Source of the DNA: Stenotrophomonas maltophilia
GTDB lineage: Bacteria > Pseudomonadota > Gammaproteobacteria > Xanthomonadales > Xanthomonadaceae
Length of the DNA stretch: 64,000 nucleotides
Assembly: GCA_900113425.1 (NCBI GenBank)
Contig: FOZF01000001.1
Coordinates: 228,884 to 292,883 of the forward strand
Direction: 5' to 3'
Each line of letters starts with the position of its first letter. Position 1 is the first letter of the stretch. Below are positions 16,440 to 25,641 of the stretch, piece by piece. Under the pieces are notes generated by a model. That model saw nothing but the letters and a program-made list of their open reading frames with translations. It was not told the DNA's origin and made no database searches. The position numbers were made by a program, and so were the translations under genes.

Positions 16440-17537
16440 GCGCCCGCCTGCCAGAAACAATGCCATGCGCTGCAGTTCCTCCTCCAGCGCGCTCCGGAAC
16501 AGCCGGTCGCGCGCCAGTGAGCGCCCCGCATAGCCGAGCGATGGCTCAAGCTGGCCGTCACGGACACTCACATTGGCCCACCCCACCACCTGTTCGTGCC
16601 ACAGCATCGGCAGCGCGTAGTAGCCGTATTGGCGCTTGGGCGCAGGCGTGTAGGCCTCGAATCTGTAGACCCAGCCCCACAGCAGCTCGAAACGCCGGCG
16701 GTCCCAGACCACCGGGTCGAACGGCGCCAGCAGGCGTACCTGCTCGTCCGGCGCATGCCGTCGTGAGCGCGGATTCTCGTCCGCCGGCCAGTACCACGTG
16801 GTGCCCTCCACGGTAGCGCTCGCCAGCTGTTCCTTGGCCAGCTTCAGCGCCTGCCGGGTCTGCTCGGCCAGATGCGGTGCGCCGTAGCCCAGCAGCCGGA
16901 CCAGGTAGGTCAGGCTGGCCGATGGAAGCGGCGCGTACTTGCGCACGATCAGCGCGACCAGTGCAGCCGCGCGCTGCACGCGCCCGTCCTCGCTGTCCTC
17001 CGCCGGCGCATGCTCGGCCACGCTGTAGATGCGCGTTCCGCTGTCGCGCCGCTGCACCCGGAGCAGGCCGCGATAGTGCATGCCCTCCAGCAGATGCGTG
17101 CTGGCGTTGCTGGTGCCGCCCCAGTAGTTGGTCACCCGGCCGTGCGCGAACGCCTGGTCGACCTCGCGTGGGTGCACGCTGCCACGTTCGCGCACGAACG
17201 CCAGCACATCCGCCGCACGGCGTTCGGTGTCCGCGTCCCACGCACGCCGGGCCACGCGGGGATGCATCAACGCCAGGTACTCTCGCGGCAGGAAGCCGTA
17301 GTTGACCAGGCAGTCCTCTTCCACCGGCAGGCGCGGGTAACGCCGCTCGAGGTCACCGGCCCGATAGTCCTTCACCCGGTGCCGCAGTGTCAGATCCTGC
17401 GCCCGGGCCGGTGCGCGGATTGGATCGGCCTGTACGAAGCCCAGCCGCCGGATCGCGGCCATCAACGTAGTCGGCGGGAACAGGGTGCGCGCCACCGCGT
17501 GGCGGCGCAGGTCGTCGAGAGTGGGTTGCCTGGACAT
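16434..17537 (-). CDS. ycaQ: Winged-helix DNA glycosylase, YcaQ/AlkX family (interstrand-crosslink repair)
   Basis: A 367-residue protein of the HTH_42 family. In E. coli YcaQ this enzyme unhooks DNA interstrand crosslinks and removes N-alkylated bases. The catalytic QxQ/QxD motif is visible as VQADPI near residue 38. The family stretches PARAQDLTLRHRVKDYRAGDLERRYPRLPVEEDCLVNYGFLPREYLALMHPR and LLAPFDPVVWDRRRFELLWGWVYRFEAYTPAPKRQYGYYALPMLW are also present. It groups with mpg and xthA as a loose DNA-repair neighbourhood. ATG at 17537 begins the conserved N-terminus; upstream in-frame starts lie in the divergent pip promoter region. Confidence 0.88.
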   Translation of the reverse strand: MSRQPTLDDLRRHAVARTLFPPTTLMAAIRRLGFVQADPIRAPARAQDLTLRHRVKDYRAGDLERRYPRLPVEEDCLVNYGFLPREYLALMHPRVARRAWDADTERRAADVLAFVRERGSVHPREVDQAFAHGRVTNYWGGTSNASTHLLEGMHYRGLLRVQRRDSGTRIYSVAEHAPAEDSEDGRVQRAAALVALIVRKYAPLPSASLTYLVRLLGYGAPHLAEQTRQALKLAKEQLASATVEGTTWYWPADENPRSRRHAPDEQVRLLAPFDPVVWDRRRFELLWGWVYRFEAYTPAPKRQYGYYALPMLWHEQVVGWANVSVRDGQLEPSLGYAGRSLARDRLFRSALEEELQRMALFLAGGRG

Positions 17538-17598
17538 GACGCCATTGTAGGCGCGCGCCGGGGGTATGCTGTCAGGCCCCGGTCCACAGACGTCCATC

Positions 17599-18558
17599 AT
17601 GCGCACGCTGTATCCCCCGATCACGCCCTATCGCGAGCACACTCTGCCCGTGAGCACGTTGCACACCCTGCATGTCGAAGAGTGCGGGACGCCCGACGGC
17701 ATTCCGGTGGTGTATCTGCATGGCGGTCCCGGTGCCGGCATCTCACCGACGCATCGTCGCTTCTTCGACCCAGCGCGGTACCGCATCGTGCTGATCGACC
17801 AGCGCGGCAGCGGCCGTTCCACCCCGTTCGGCGAGCTGCGTGACAACACCACGCAGGATCTGGTGGCCGATATCGAGAAGGTGCGTGAGCACCTGGGCAT
17901 CGAGCGCTGGCTGGTGTATGGCGGCTCCTGGGGCTCGACGCTGTCGCTGGCGTACGCGCAGGCCCATCCCACACGCGCCACCGGCCTCATCGTGCGCGGC
18001 GTGTATCTGGGGCGGGACATCGAGAACCAATGGTTTTCCGAGCCGCAGGGCGGTGCACGCTGGATCTTTCCGGAGCGCTGGGACCGCTATGAAGCCCACA
18101 TTCCCGAAGACGAGCGCGGCAACCTGCTGCAGGCGTACTGGACGCGCCTGGACAGCCCGGACCCCGCCATCCGCATTGCTGCCGCAATGGCGTGGCTGGG
18201 CTGGGAGGACAATGCTGCGACCCTGCAGCACGAGGTGACCGCCGAATCCAGCAGCGACCCGATGGATACCCTGGCCAAGGCCCGGATCGAAGCGCATTAC
18301 TTCCGCAACGGGGCCTTCCTTGAACCCGGCCAGCTGCTGCGCGATGTGGAGCGGATCCGCCACCTCCCGGCGGTGATCGTACAGGGCCGCTACGACATCA
18401 TCTGTCCGCCACGCAGCGCCTGGGAACTGGCCAAGGCGTGGCCGGAAGCCAGGCTGGAGATGGTGATTGCCGGCCACAGTGCGAACGAAGCGGCCACGAC
18501 CGACGCGCTGGTGCGCGCGACCGACGACTTCGCCGACCGTTTCGGCCAGCCGGGCTGA
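17599..18558 (+). CDS. pip: Proline iminopeptidase
   Basis: A 319-residue cytoplasmic alpha/beta-hydrolase of peptidase family S33 that releases N-terminal proline from peptides. The family opening (LYPPITPYREHTLPVSTLHTLHVEECG), oxyanion HGGPGAG, DQRGSGRST and nucleophile GGSWGSTLSLAYAQ are all present. The Asp is in QGRYDIICPP and the His in IAGHSANE. Length agrees with Xanthomonas Pip. The 3' end stops nine bases from the convergent sensor-kinase gene. Confidence 0.95.
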   Translation: MRTLYPPITPYREHTLPVSTLHTLHVEECGTPDGIPVVYLHGGPGAGISPTHRRFFDPARYRIVLIDQRGSGRSTPFGELRDNTTQDLVADIEKVREHLGIERWLVYGGSWGSTLSLAYAQAHPTRATGLIVRGVYLGRDIENQWFSEPQGGARWIFPERWDRYEAHIPEDERGNLLQAYWTRLDSPDPAIRIAAAMAWLGWEDNAATLQHEVTAESSSDPMDTLAKARIEAHYFRNGAFLEPGQLLRDVERIRHLPAVIVQGRYDIICPPRSAWELAKAWPEARLEMVIAGHSANEAATTDALVRATDDFADRFGQPG

Positions 18559-18567
18559 ATCGCCCCT

Positions 18568-19929
18568 TCACCGTGCCACGGTGAAGCCGACCGTCGTCAG
18601 GCCGCCCGAACTGGTCACGAACACGTCGCCGCCATGCAGTGCGGCGATGGCCTTGACGATGGACAACCCCAGCCCGTGATGGCGCTCGCCACGAAATTCA
18701 CGGGCCTGGTCGACCCGGTAGAAGCGCTCGAACAGCAGCGGCAGATGCTCGGCGGCGATGCCGTTGCCTTCATTGAGCACGGCCACCCGCACGCCCTCGC
18801 CTTCGGACTGCAGCTGCACGCGCACGTCGCTGCCCGGACGCGCGTGCTGCACGGCGTTGTGCAACAGGTTGGTCAGCGCGCGGCGGAACAGCGACGGATC
18901 GATGCGTGCGGTGGCGTCGCCGTCGACATGCAGCGTCAGCTGGGCCTCTTCGAACAGGAACTCCATGAATTCACCGGCGGTGGCGACCTCGTCTGCCAGC
19001 TGGACCTGACGCGTTTCCACCGCGATATCGCCCTGGCCGGCCCGCGACAGGAACAGCATGTCGTTGACGATCGCACGCAGGCGCTCCAGTTCCTCCAGGT
19101 TGGACTGCATCACCTCCTGCAGGGCCGCCACATCGCGCGGACGGGACAGGGCCACCTGGGTCTGTCCCATCAGATTGGCCAGGGGGGTGCGCAGCTCGTG
19201 CGCGACGTCCGCGTTGAACCCGTCCAGCCGCGTGTACGCTGCTTCCAGCCGATCCAGCGCGCCGTTGAAGGCCTGCGTGAGGTGGCCCAGTTCGGCCGGC
19301 AGTCCCTGCGCGGCCAGGCGCTGCGACAGCCGCTGCGGGCTGAGCGAGCGTGCGTCGTTGGACAGCGCCCGCAGCGGGGCCAGACCCAGCCGCGCGATCC
19401 AGTAGCCAAGCCCGGCCACCAGCAGCACGCCCAGCCCGCCGGCCACCCACAACGCAACGCCGAAGCGCTGCAGCGCCTGCGTATAGGGCTCCGAATCGAT
19501 GCCGATCCACAGGTCCACATCCGGTCGCGCGCCCTTGCCCGGCACCCGCTCATACAACGTGCGCAGCGGGTGCCCGCCCTCACGCGGCAGCGTACCCATG
19601 CCGTTGTCGCCCTTGCCGGGGGCCTGCACCTGCGGCTCTGCCTGGCCGATGCGGAACGTGGGGTTCTCGCTCCATGCCCAGACCAGGGTGTCGCGGTCGC
19701 CGGAGATCAGGTTGCCGACCTTCTCGCGCACTTTGTTCCAACGCTCGGTGCTGTCGCACATCGCAACACTGCCACTGACCGCGTGCAGCTTGGTCTGCAG
19801 TTCCGCATGCTGGTAGCGCACCACCTGCCGCTCGAGCACGCCATAGACGCCCACGCCCAGCAGGGCGAACACCAGCAATGCGGCCAGCGCGAACATCGCC
19901 GACAGGCGCTGGGCGATCGACATCCTCAT
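18568..19929 (-). CDS. Sensor histidine kinase of the heavy-metal (CusS/CopS) type, RND operon
   Basis: A 453-residue inner-membrane kinase. TM1 is near residues 11-33, a periplasmic sensor loop of about 125 residues follows, then TM2 near 158-178 and a HAMP domain ([43 protein letters not shown]). The H-box is [19 protein letters not shown], followed by an HATPase domain ([26 protein letters not shown]). This layout is the heavy-metal sensor kinase family. It is the last gene of the operon and overlaps the response-regulator gene by four bases. It presumably senses a periplasmic metal or envelope cue and controls the pump. Confidence 0.9.
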   Translation of the reverse strand: MRMSIAQRLSAMFALAALLVFALLGVGVYGVLERQVVRYQHAELQTKLHAVSGSVAMCDSTERWNKVREKVGNLISGDRDTLVWAWSENPTFRIGQAEPQVQAPGKGDNGMGTLPREGGHPLRTLYERVPGKGARPDVDLWIGIDSEPYTQALQRFGVALWVAGGLGVLLVAGLGYWIARLGLAPLRALSNDARSLSPQRLSQRLAAQGLPAELGHLTQAFNGALDRLEAAYTRLDGFNADVAHELRTPLANLMGQTQVALSRPRDVAALQEVMQSNLEELERLRAIVNDMLFLSRAGQGDIAVETRQVQLADEVATAGEFMEFLFEEAQLTLHVDGDATARIDPSLFRRALTNLLHNAVQHARPGSDVRVQLQSEGEGVRVAVLNEGNGIAAEHLPLLFERFYRVDQAREFRGERHHGLGLSIVKAIAALHGGDVFVTSSGGLTTVGFTVAR

Positions 19930-20615
19930 CCCCGCCCACCCTCGTCCTCGCGCACTTCCAGCACGTAGCCCATGCCGCGCACGGTATGCAGCAGCTTGCT
20001 CGGGTAAGGGCCGTCGATCTTGCCGCGCAGGCGCTTGATCGCCACTTCCACCACATTGGTATTGCTGTCGAAATTGATGTCCCAGACCTGGGCGGCGATC
20101 ACCGTCTTGGACAGGATCTGGCCCCGCCGCTGTGCCAGCAGTGCCAGCAGCGCGAACTCCTTGCCGGTCAGGTCCAGACGCGAGCCATCGCGGTAGGCCC
20201 GCCGGGCCAGCAGGTTCACCTGCAGATCGCCCACCTGCAGTTCGGTCGGCTCCTGCTGGCGCCCACGCCGCACCAGGGCCTGCAGCCGCGCCAGCAGTTC
20301 GATGAACGAGAACGGCTTGACCAGGTAGTCGTCGGCGCCCTGCCCCAGGCCGTGCACGCGGTCATCCACACGGTCCCGCGCGGTCAGCATGATCACCGGT
20401 GTCTGCTTGCTGCGGCGCAGCTCGCGCAGCACGCTGAAGCCATCCATGCCCGGCAGCATCACATCCAGCACGATCACGTCGTAGTCGAACTCGCGCGCTA
20501 GGTGCAGGCCGGTGAGACCGTCCGCAGCCAGATCCACCGCCCAGCCCTGCTCGCCCAGGCCGGTGCGCAGGTAATGGGCGGTCTTGCCTTCATCTTCCAC
20601 GATCAACAGTTTCAT
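19926..20615 (-). CDS. OmpR-family response regulator, heavy-metal (CusR/CopR) type, RND operon
   Basis: A 229-residue two-domain regulator. The receiver opens with [20 protein letters not shown], the phospho-acceptor Asp is in [13 protein letters not shown] and the Lys in [10 protein letters not shown]. The winged-helix output domain ([53 protein letters not shown]) matches the heavy-metal response-regulator subgroup. It overlaps both neighbours by four bases. A candidate binding site, CTGACA-N5-GTCAG, lies upstream of the pump operon at 24993-25008. Confidence 0.92.
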   Translation of the reverse strand: MKLLIVEDEGKTAHYLRTGLGEQGWAVDLAADGLTGLHLAREFDYDVIVLDVMLPGMDGFSVLRELRRSKQTPVIMLTARDRVDDRVHGLGQGADDYLVKPFSFIELLARLQALVRRGRQQEPTELQVGDLQVNLLARRAYRDGSRLDLTGKEFALLALLAQRRGQILSKTVIAAQVWDINFDSNTNVVEVAIKRLRGKIDGPYPSKLLHTVRGMGYVLEVREDEGGRG

Positions 20616-23600
20616 CCAGGGTCCGCCAGGGCAGCGCCCGCCGCCTCCCTGCGCTCGCGGCGACGCTGCAGGAACAGCCGGTCCAGGGCCAGGTAGATCA
20701 CCGGGGTACTGTACAGGGTCAACAGCTGGCTGATCAGCAGGCCACCGACCACCGCCACGCCCAGTGGCTGGCGCAGTTCCGAGCCGGTACCGAAACCGAT
20801 CATCAGCGGAATGGCACCCAGCAGCGCGGCCAGCGTGGTCATCATGATCGGGCGGAAGCGGGTCAAACACGCCTCGTGGATCGCCTCCAGCGGCGCCAGC
20901 CCGCGGTTGCGCTGTGCGTCGAGGGCGAAGTCGACCATCAGGATGCCGTTCTTCTTGACGATGCCGATCAGCAGCACGATGCCGATCAGCGCCATGATCG
21001 AGAAGTCCAGCCCCCACAGCCAGAGCATCAGCACCGCTCCGATGCCGGCCGACGGCAGGGTGGACAGGATGGTCAACGGGTGCACGAAACTCTCGTACAG
21101 CACGCCGAGGATGATGTAGACCGCCAGCAGGGCCGCGAGGATCAGCAGCGGCTGGCTGGCCAGCGACTCCTGGAAGGCCTGTGCCGTGCCCTGGAAGCGG
21201 CCGCTGATGCTGGCAGGCATGCCGATCTGGGCCTGCGCCTGCTCCACCAGGCCGACCGCTTCGCCCAGTGAAACACCGGGGGCCAGATTGAAGGACAGGT
21301 TCACCGCCGGCAGCATGCCGTTGTGGCTGATCGACAGCGGACCATTGCCCGGGGGCTGCACCTGGGCCACCGCCGACAGCGGCACCATCTGTCCGGTCAG
21401 CGGCGAACGCAGGTGGAAGTAGGACAGCGCATCGACCTGTCCCAGCATGCCCGGCGCGATTTCCAGGATGACCCGGTACTGGTTGGTTTCGGTCTGGAAC
21501 TCGTTGATCTGGCGCTGGCCGAAGGCATCGTAGAGCACCTGGTCGATGTCGTTGGCGGTCAGGCCGAAGCGCGCCGCTGCCGTGCGGTCGATCTCCAGCC
21601 GGGTCACGCTGGCGCCGACCTGCTGGTCATTGGACACGTCGCGCAGCTGCGGCAGGCCCCGCAGCCGCTCGGTCAGCTGCTCGGCCCACTGCGACAGCTC
21701 GCGGCTGTCCTGCCCACGCAGAGCGTACTGGTACTGCGTCCGCGCCGGCCCGGCGCCGAGATTGATGTCCTGCGCCGCGCGCATGTATACGGTGATGCCG
21801 GGCACGCTGGCCATCTTCGCCCGCACCCGGTCAATGAAGCCGTGCACGTCCACATCGCGGTCGCCGCGGTCCTTCAGCACGAACCAGAAGCGGCCGTTGG
21901 ACAGTGTCTGGCTGCCGGCAGTGGCACCGACCGCGTGGTTGTAGGCCTGCAGGGCCGGATCATCCGCAACGATGCGCGCGAGCTGCTGGTGCTTGGCCAC
22001 CATGTCCTCGTAGCCGATGTCCTGTGCCGCCTCGGTGGTGGCGAACACGAAGGCGGTGTCCTGCAGGGGGAAGAAACCTTTCGGAATCACCACGTACGAG
22101 GCCACTGCCACCGCCACGGTCAGGCCGAAGCCCACCAGCACCAGTCGCTGGCGGCGCAGGGCCCATTGCAGGCTGCGGTCGTAGCCGGCCAGCAGGCGCC
22201 CGGCCAGGGTCCGCTCGCTGTCCCGGTGCGCCGGCATGCGCTTCATCAGGTGCGCGGCCATCATCGGTGCCAGGGTCAGCGAAGCGACGATGGAGATCAG
22301 GATCGCCACAGTGATGGTCAGCGCGAACTCGGCGAACAGGCGCCCGACCACGCCGCCCATGAACAGCAGCGGGATGAAGGCGGCAATCAACGACAGGCTG
22401 ATCGAGACCACGGTGAAGCCGATTTCGCCAGCCCCCTTCAGGGCGGCGTCCACTGGACCGAGCCCGGCCTCGCGGTGACGGTGGATGTTCTCCACCACGA
22501 CGATCGCGTCGTCGACCACGAAGCCGACCGCAACCACCAGTGCCACCAGGGTCAGGTTGTTGAGGCTGAAGCCGGCCACGTACATCGCGGCGAAGGTCGC
22601 CACCAGCGCGACCACCAGTACCGCGCCGACGATCAGCGTGGCGGAAAGCTGGCGCAGGAACAGGCCCATCACCAGCACCACCAGCACGATGGTCAGCACC
22701 AGGGTGAGCTCCACCTCGTGCAGCGACGCGCGGATGGTGCGCGTGCGGTCGTTGAGCACCTCCACATCGACGCTGGCCGGAAGGTTCGCGCTCAGTTCCG
22801 GCAAGGCGGCCAGCACCGCATCGGTGGTGCGCACGATGTTCGCGCCGGGCTGCCGACTGATGATCAGGCCCACCCCGGGCTGGCCGTTCGGCCACGCCTG
22901 CACGTAGGCATTCTCGGCGCCGTCGATCACCTGCGCGACATCACCCAGCGCCACCGGTGCGCCGTCACGATAGGCAACGACCAGGCGCCGGTAGTCCTGG
23001 GCACTGAACAGCTGGTCATTGGCTTCGAAGGTGGACGTGCGCTGCTCGCCCATCAGCGCACCCTTGGCCTGGTTGAGGCTGGCGTTCTGCGCCACGCCAC
23101 GCAGGTCCGACAGGGTCAGGCCCATCGCCGCCAGCCGCTCCGGCTGGGCCTGGATGCGGATCGCCGGACGCTGCTGGCCGACGATGCCGACCTCCGAAAC
23201 GCCGCTGATCTGGCTGATCGAGCGTGCGAGGCGGCTCTCGGCCAGATCGCTCAGTTCGGTCATCGACATCTGAGCCGACACCACGCTGAGTACCAGGATG
23301 GGACTGTCTGCCGGGTTCACCTTGCGCCAGGTCGGCATGTTCGGCAGTTCACTGGGCAGGCGGCCGGCGGCGGCGTTGATCGCCGCCTGCACTTCCTGCG
23401 CGGCCGTGTCGATGTTCTTTTCCAGATCGAACTGCAGGGTGATCGAGGTGCTGCCCAGTGCACTGGTCGAGGTCATCTCGATGATGCCGGGCACGCCCGT
23501 CAGCTGGGTTTCCAGTGGCGTGGCGACGGCCGAGGCCATGGTCTCGGCGCTGGCACCGGGCAGATTGGCATTGACCCGGATGGTCGGGAACTCAGCCTCC

Positions 23601-23725
23601 GGCAACGGCGCCACCGGCAGGCGCGGCAACGCTGCCACGCCCAGCAGCACCACCGCCAGGGTCAACAGGGTCGTGGCGACCGGGTGATGAACGAACCAGC
23701 TGGACAGCGAGGTGCGCGCGCTCAT
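20612..23725 (-). CDS. RND efflux permease (HAE-1 family)
   Basis: A 1037-residue inner-membrane drug/proton antiporter. The first TM segment is followed by the large porter loop ([33 protein letters not shown]). TM4 carries the proton-relay Asp pair in [20 protein letters not shown]. The second half repeats the plan, with a Lys-containing segment near [16 protein letters not shown]. Sequence style is of the multidrug rather than the CusA metal type; no methionine relay is obvious. The adaptor gene precedes it with a four-base overlap. No outer-membrane factor is encoded here, so a TolC-like partner must come from elsewhere. Which named Sme pump this is cannot be settled by reading. Confidence 0.93.
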   Translation of the reverse strand: MSARTSLSSWFVHHPVATTLLTLAVVLLGVAALPRLPVAPLPEAEFPTIRVNANLPGASAETMASAVATPLETQLTGVPGIIEMTSTSALGSTSITLQFDLEKNIDTAAQEVQAAINAAAGRLPSELPNMPTWRKVNPADSPILVLSVVSAQMSMTELSDLAESRLARSISQISGVSEVGIVGQQRPAIRIQAQPERLAAMGLTLSDLRGVAQNASLNQAKGALMGEQRTSTFEANDQLFSAQDYRRLVVAYRDGAPVALGDVAQVIDGAENAYVQAWPNGQPGVGLIISRQPGANIVRTTDAVLAALPELSANLPASVDVEVLNDRTRTIRASLHEVELTLVLTIVLVVLVMGLFLRQLSATLIVGAVLVVALVATFAAMYVAGFSLNNLTLVALVVAVGFVVDDAIVVVENIHRHREAGLGPVDAALKGAGEIGFTVVSISLSLIAAFIPLLFMGGVVGRLFAEFALTITVAILISIVASLTLAPMMAAHLMKRMPAHRDSERTLAGRLLAGYDRSLQWALRRQRLVLVGFGLTVAVAVASYVVIPKGFFPLQDTAFVFATTEAAQDIGYEDMVAKHQQLARIVADDPALQAYNHAVGATAGSQTLSNGRFWFVLKDRGDRDVDVHGFIDRVRAKMASVPGITVYMRAAQDINLGAGPARTQYQYALRGQDSRELSQWAEQLTERLRGLPQLRDVSNDQQVGASVTRLEIDRTAAARFGLTANDIDQVLYDAFGQRQINEFQTETNQYRVILEIAPGMLGQVDALSYFHLRSPLTGQMVPLSAVAQVQPPGNGPLSISHNGMLPAVNLSFNLAPGVSLGEAVGLVEQAQAQIGMPASISGRFQGTAQAFQESLASQPLLILAALLAVYIILGVLYESFVHPLTILSTLPSAGIGAVLMLWLWGLDFSIMALIGIVLLIGIVKKNGILMVDFALDAQRNRGLAPLEAIHEACLTRFRPIMMTTLAALLGAIPLMIGFGTGSELRQPLGVAVVGGLLISQLLTLYSTPVIYLALDRLFLQRRRERREAAGAALADPG

Positions 23726-24903
23726 GGTGCCGCCCCGCGCCGGAGCGCTGCAGGCGCTGCGGCGGGTTTGGCCTCGGCCACCACCGTGCCCGGCCGCAGC
23801 CGCGACTGTCCATCGCGTACCACCACGTCGCCGACCCGCAGCTCACCCTGCACGACCACCTGCCCGCCGTCCTGTTCACCGACCGTGACCGGCAGCGATT
23901 CCACGCTGCCATCAGCGACCACGCGGTAGACGAAGCTGCCCTGCACGCCACGCTGGATCGCCGCGGCATCCAGCACCAGCGCGCCCTTGCTCTCGCCAGT
24001 GCGTACCCGCACGCTGACCAGCTGTCCGGGCCACAGCTGGTCGGACTCATTGCCGAAGCGCGCGCGCAGCCGCACCGTACCGGAGGCCTCGTCCACCTGG
24101 TTGTCGATCACCTGCAACGTGCCCTCAGCCAACAGCTGGCCACCCTCGCGGTCCAGTGCCTGCACCTGGGCGTCGCCTGCGGCGAGCGCCTGTCGCAGCT
24201 GCGGCAGCGCGTCCTGCGGCAGCGCGAACACCACCGAGATCGGATCGGTCTGCTGCACGGTCACCAACCCCTGCGTATCACTGGCGCGCACCAGGTTGCC
24301 CGGATCCACCTGGCGCAGGCCGATGCGGCCGTCCATCGGCGCCACGATGCGCGTATACGAGAGCTGCACCTGCGCTGCGTCCACCGCAGCCTGGTTGCCG
24401 CGGCCGGTGGCCTGCAGCTGCTGCACGGTGGCGGCCTGCTGCTCCAGCATCTGCCGCGACACCAGCTGGTCGCTGGACAGATGCTGCAGCCTCGACAGGT
24501 CCGAGCGCGCCGCATCCAGCGTGGCGCGGTCGCGCACCAGCGCCGCCTGTGCACCGCCCAGACCCGCACGGATGGCGCGATCATCGATACGCGCAAGCAG
24601 TTGCCCCTTGCGCACCTTTTGCCCTTCCTCGAACAGCACTTCGGTCAGCACGCCATCCACCTGCGGGCGCAGCACGGTGCTCTGCAGCGACTGCACCGTG
24701 CCGACGCCGCTCCGCCAGTGCGGGACATCGCGCTGCTCGACGCGCGTGGTGACCACCGGTACCGGTGGCGGTGCCGCGCTGGGCTGTGCGTCGCCGCGGG
24801 AAACGCCGTGGAACAACATCGCCAGCAACAGGGCAACCAGCAGTGCCGCTCCCAGCGCGAGGTGGCGGCGGCGCAGCAGCGCAGTGACATCAGGCAATCG
24901 CAT
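23722..24903 (-). CDS. RND periplasmic adaptor (membrane fusion protein)
   Basis: A 393-residue adaptor with an N-terminal inner-membrane anchor (LALGAALLVALLLAMLF). A biotinyl-lipoyl-like domain (VGTVQSLQSTVLRPQVDGVLTEVLFEEGQKVRKGQLLARIDDR), a helical hairpin and the returning lipoyl half (SYTRIVAPMDGRIGLRQVDPGNLVRASDTQGLVTVQQTDPISVVF) follow. It then ends in beta-barrel and membrane-proximal domains, as in MdtA. It couples the permease to an outer-membrane channel. It is the first gene of the four-gene operon; the chosen ATG at 24903 gives the normal short cytoplasmic N-terminus. Confidence 0.92.
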   Translation of the reverse strand: MRLPDVTALLRRRHLALGAALLVALLLAMLFHGVSRGDAQPSAAPPPVPVVTTRVEQRDVPHWRSGVGTVQSLQSTVLRPQVDGVLTEVLFEEGQKVRKGQLLARIDDRAIRAGLGGAQAALVRDRATLDAARSDLSRLQHLSSDQLVSRQMLEQQAATVQQLQATGRGNQAAVDAAQVQLSYTRIVAPMDGRIGLRQVDPGNLVRASDTQGLVTVQQTDPISVVFALPQDALPQLRQALAAGDAQVQALDREGGQLLAEGTLQVIDNQVDEASGTVRLRARFGNESDQLWPGQLVSVRVRTGESKGALVLDAAAIQRGVQGSFVYRVVADGSVESLPVTVGEQDGGQVVVQGELRVGDVVVRDGQSRLRPGTVVAEAKPAAAPAALRRGAAP

Positions 24904-24992
24904 GGCAGGGGGTCCAATCCGGTGCCCGCGCCGGTCTGCGCGGGCCTGCCGACATCCTGGGCGGCGGCCTCCGGCACCATGCTGTCGCCTGC

Positions 24993-25008
24993 CTGACAAT
25001 TCCGTCAG
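24993..25008. promoter_or_regulatory. Candidate heavy-metal response-regulator box upstream of the RND operon
   Basis: CTGACA, ATTCC, GTCAG: an inverted repeat with five central bases, 90 bases before the adaptor start. It shares the CTGACA-N5 layout with the CopR-like box at 43540-43555. The operon encodes a CusR/CopR-type regulator, so autoregulation is plausible. Confidence 0.45.
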
Positions 25009-25022
25009 CTTCGACTGCGGCC

Positions 25023-25040
25023 GCTATACCAAGGTATAGC
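25023..25040. promoter_or_regulatory. Perfect inverted repeat in the divergent RND/mgt control region
   Basis: GCTATACC and GGTATAGC flank AA: 8-bp arms, 2-base centre. It lies between the divergent RND and magnesium operons. It includes TATA-rich hexamers usable as -10 boxes on both strands, so it could be an operator overlapping promoters. The rest of the 243-base gap (24904-25146) holds two GC-rich hairpins at 25051-25069 and 25099-25117, possibly in the mgt leader RNA. Confidence 0.4.
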
Positions 25041-25146
25041 GACGCTAACCCACGGGCCTCTAGGCCGTGCCTGGCCAGCGGCCGACAATGGCACCACCGC
25101 CGGGAAACGCGCCCGGCAGCCCCTTCCCACCTGCACGGAGACGCCG

Positions 25147-25236
25147 ATGGATCCCGACCCTGCCGGGCGCAACGCGCCCCTGCCTGCCTGTTTCCGTCCA
25201 TACCGGGCGCCTGGCGGCCGGTCCCTGCCTGCGTGA
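25147..25236 (+). CDS. MgtL-like leader peptide (begins MDPDP) of the magnesium operon
   Basis: A 29-codon ORF starting ATG at 25147 with GGAG six bases upstream. The peptide begins MDPDP and continues proline-rich with a PLP motif. The E. coli/Salmonella mgtA leader peptide MgtL begins MEPDP and also has PLP. Its acidic-proline start is known to destabilise translating ribosomes at low Mg2+ and thereby switch on mgtA. The same start in front of an mgtA gene here makes a functional leader likely. The last third of the ORF lies inside the left arm and loop of a 13-bp stem, so ribosome position would decide whether the stem forms. Peptide function is inferred. Confidence 0.6.
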   Translation: MDPDPAGRNAPLPACFRPYRAPGGRSLPA

Positions 25237-25256
25237 GTGCGGGGGCCGCCAGGCGC
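25207..25256 (+). promoter_or_regulatory. 13-bp attenuator-like stem-loop overlapping the leader ORF
   Basis: GCGCCTGGCGGCC (25207-25219) pairs perfectly with GGCCGCCAGGCGC (25244-25256). The 24-base loop contains the leader stop codon at 25234-25236. The stem ends about six bases before the GGAGAG ribosome-binding site of the next gene. A ribosome finishing the leader ORF would cover the left arm; a ribosome that drops off early would leave the RNA free. It lacks a T-run, so Rho-dependent termination or RBS occlusion is more likely than intrinsic termination. Confidence 0.55.
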
Positions 25257-25277
25257 ACCTGCCTGGAGAGTGCTCCC

Positions 25278-25577
25278 ATGTCCTGCAAGACCCTCTACAT
25301 CACCCTGCGCCGCCTGATGGGTACGCGCGATGTCACCGCCCTGCGCAGCCAGCTGTGGGTGCATGGCCCGGTGCTGTTTGCCCGTTCGCTGACGCTGGGC
25401 TCGCCACGCGTGGTGGCCGACGTCCTTTCGTTGCTGCCGATCAGCGAGCGCATCAGCGTCCTGCGCCATCTGCCCTACCCCCTCCGCGACGCGATGAAGC
25501 CGCTGTGCATCGGCGGCAGCCAGCGCCTGCGCATGCAGCCCTGGTCGCCTGACGTACTGGCCCTGCGCTCGGCCTGA
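25278..25577 (+). CDS. Small protein between leader and mgtA, with an MgtE_N-like stretch
   Basis: A 99-residue cytoplasmic protein with no membrane segment. GGAGAG lies nine bases before ATG 25278. The central stretch VVADVLSLLPISERISVLRHLPYPLRDAM resembles the helical repeat of MgtE N-terminal domains, where an aliphatic helix is followed by LPxxxRxxxLxxL. The rest is not recognised. It lies 64 bases before mgtA and after the leader stem, so it should be expressed with the transporter. It might be a regulator or accessory of MgtA; that is inference from position and a weak motif. Confidence 0.6.
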   Translation: MSCKTLYITLRRLMGTRDVTALRSQLWVHGPVLFARSLTLGSPRVVADVLSLLPISERISVLRHLPYPLRDAMKPLCIGGSQRLRMQPWSPDVLALRSA

Positions 25578-25641
25578 CCGGCGACGCGACGCCCTGCCCC
25601 CTGCGTGCCGGTCCTGCGCCGGTCCCATCAAGGAGTTCCCC

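Noticed and set aside
21323..23929. An 868-codon open frame on the + strand
   Set aside because: It is antisense to the RND permease gene, has a His/Gln/Arg-rich low-complexity composition, and matches no protein pattern; long antisense frames are expected at this GC content.
25023..25040. The GCTATACC/GGTATAGC repeat as a transcription terminator
   Set aside because: A 2-base loop is too short for a hairpin in RNA, no T-run follows, and it lies upstream of both divergent operons; an operator fits better.
25041..25277. M-box (ykoK) magnesium riboswitch before mgtA
   Set aside because: Hairpins are present, but the conserved M-box core was not recognisable, and a leader ORF with an MDPDP start explains the region better.
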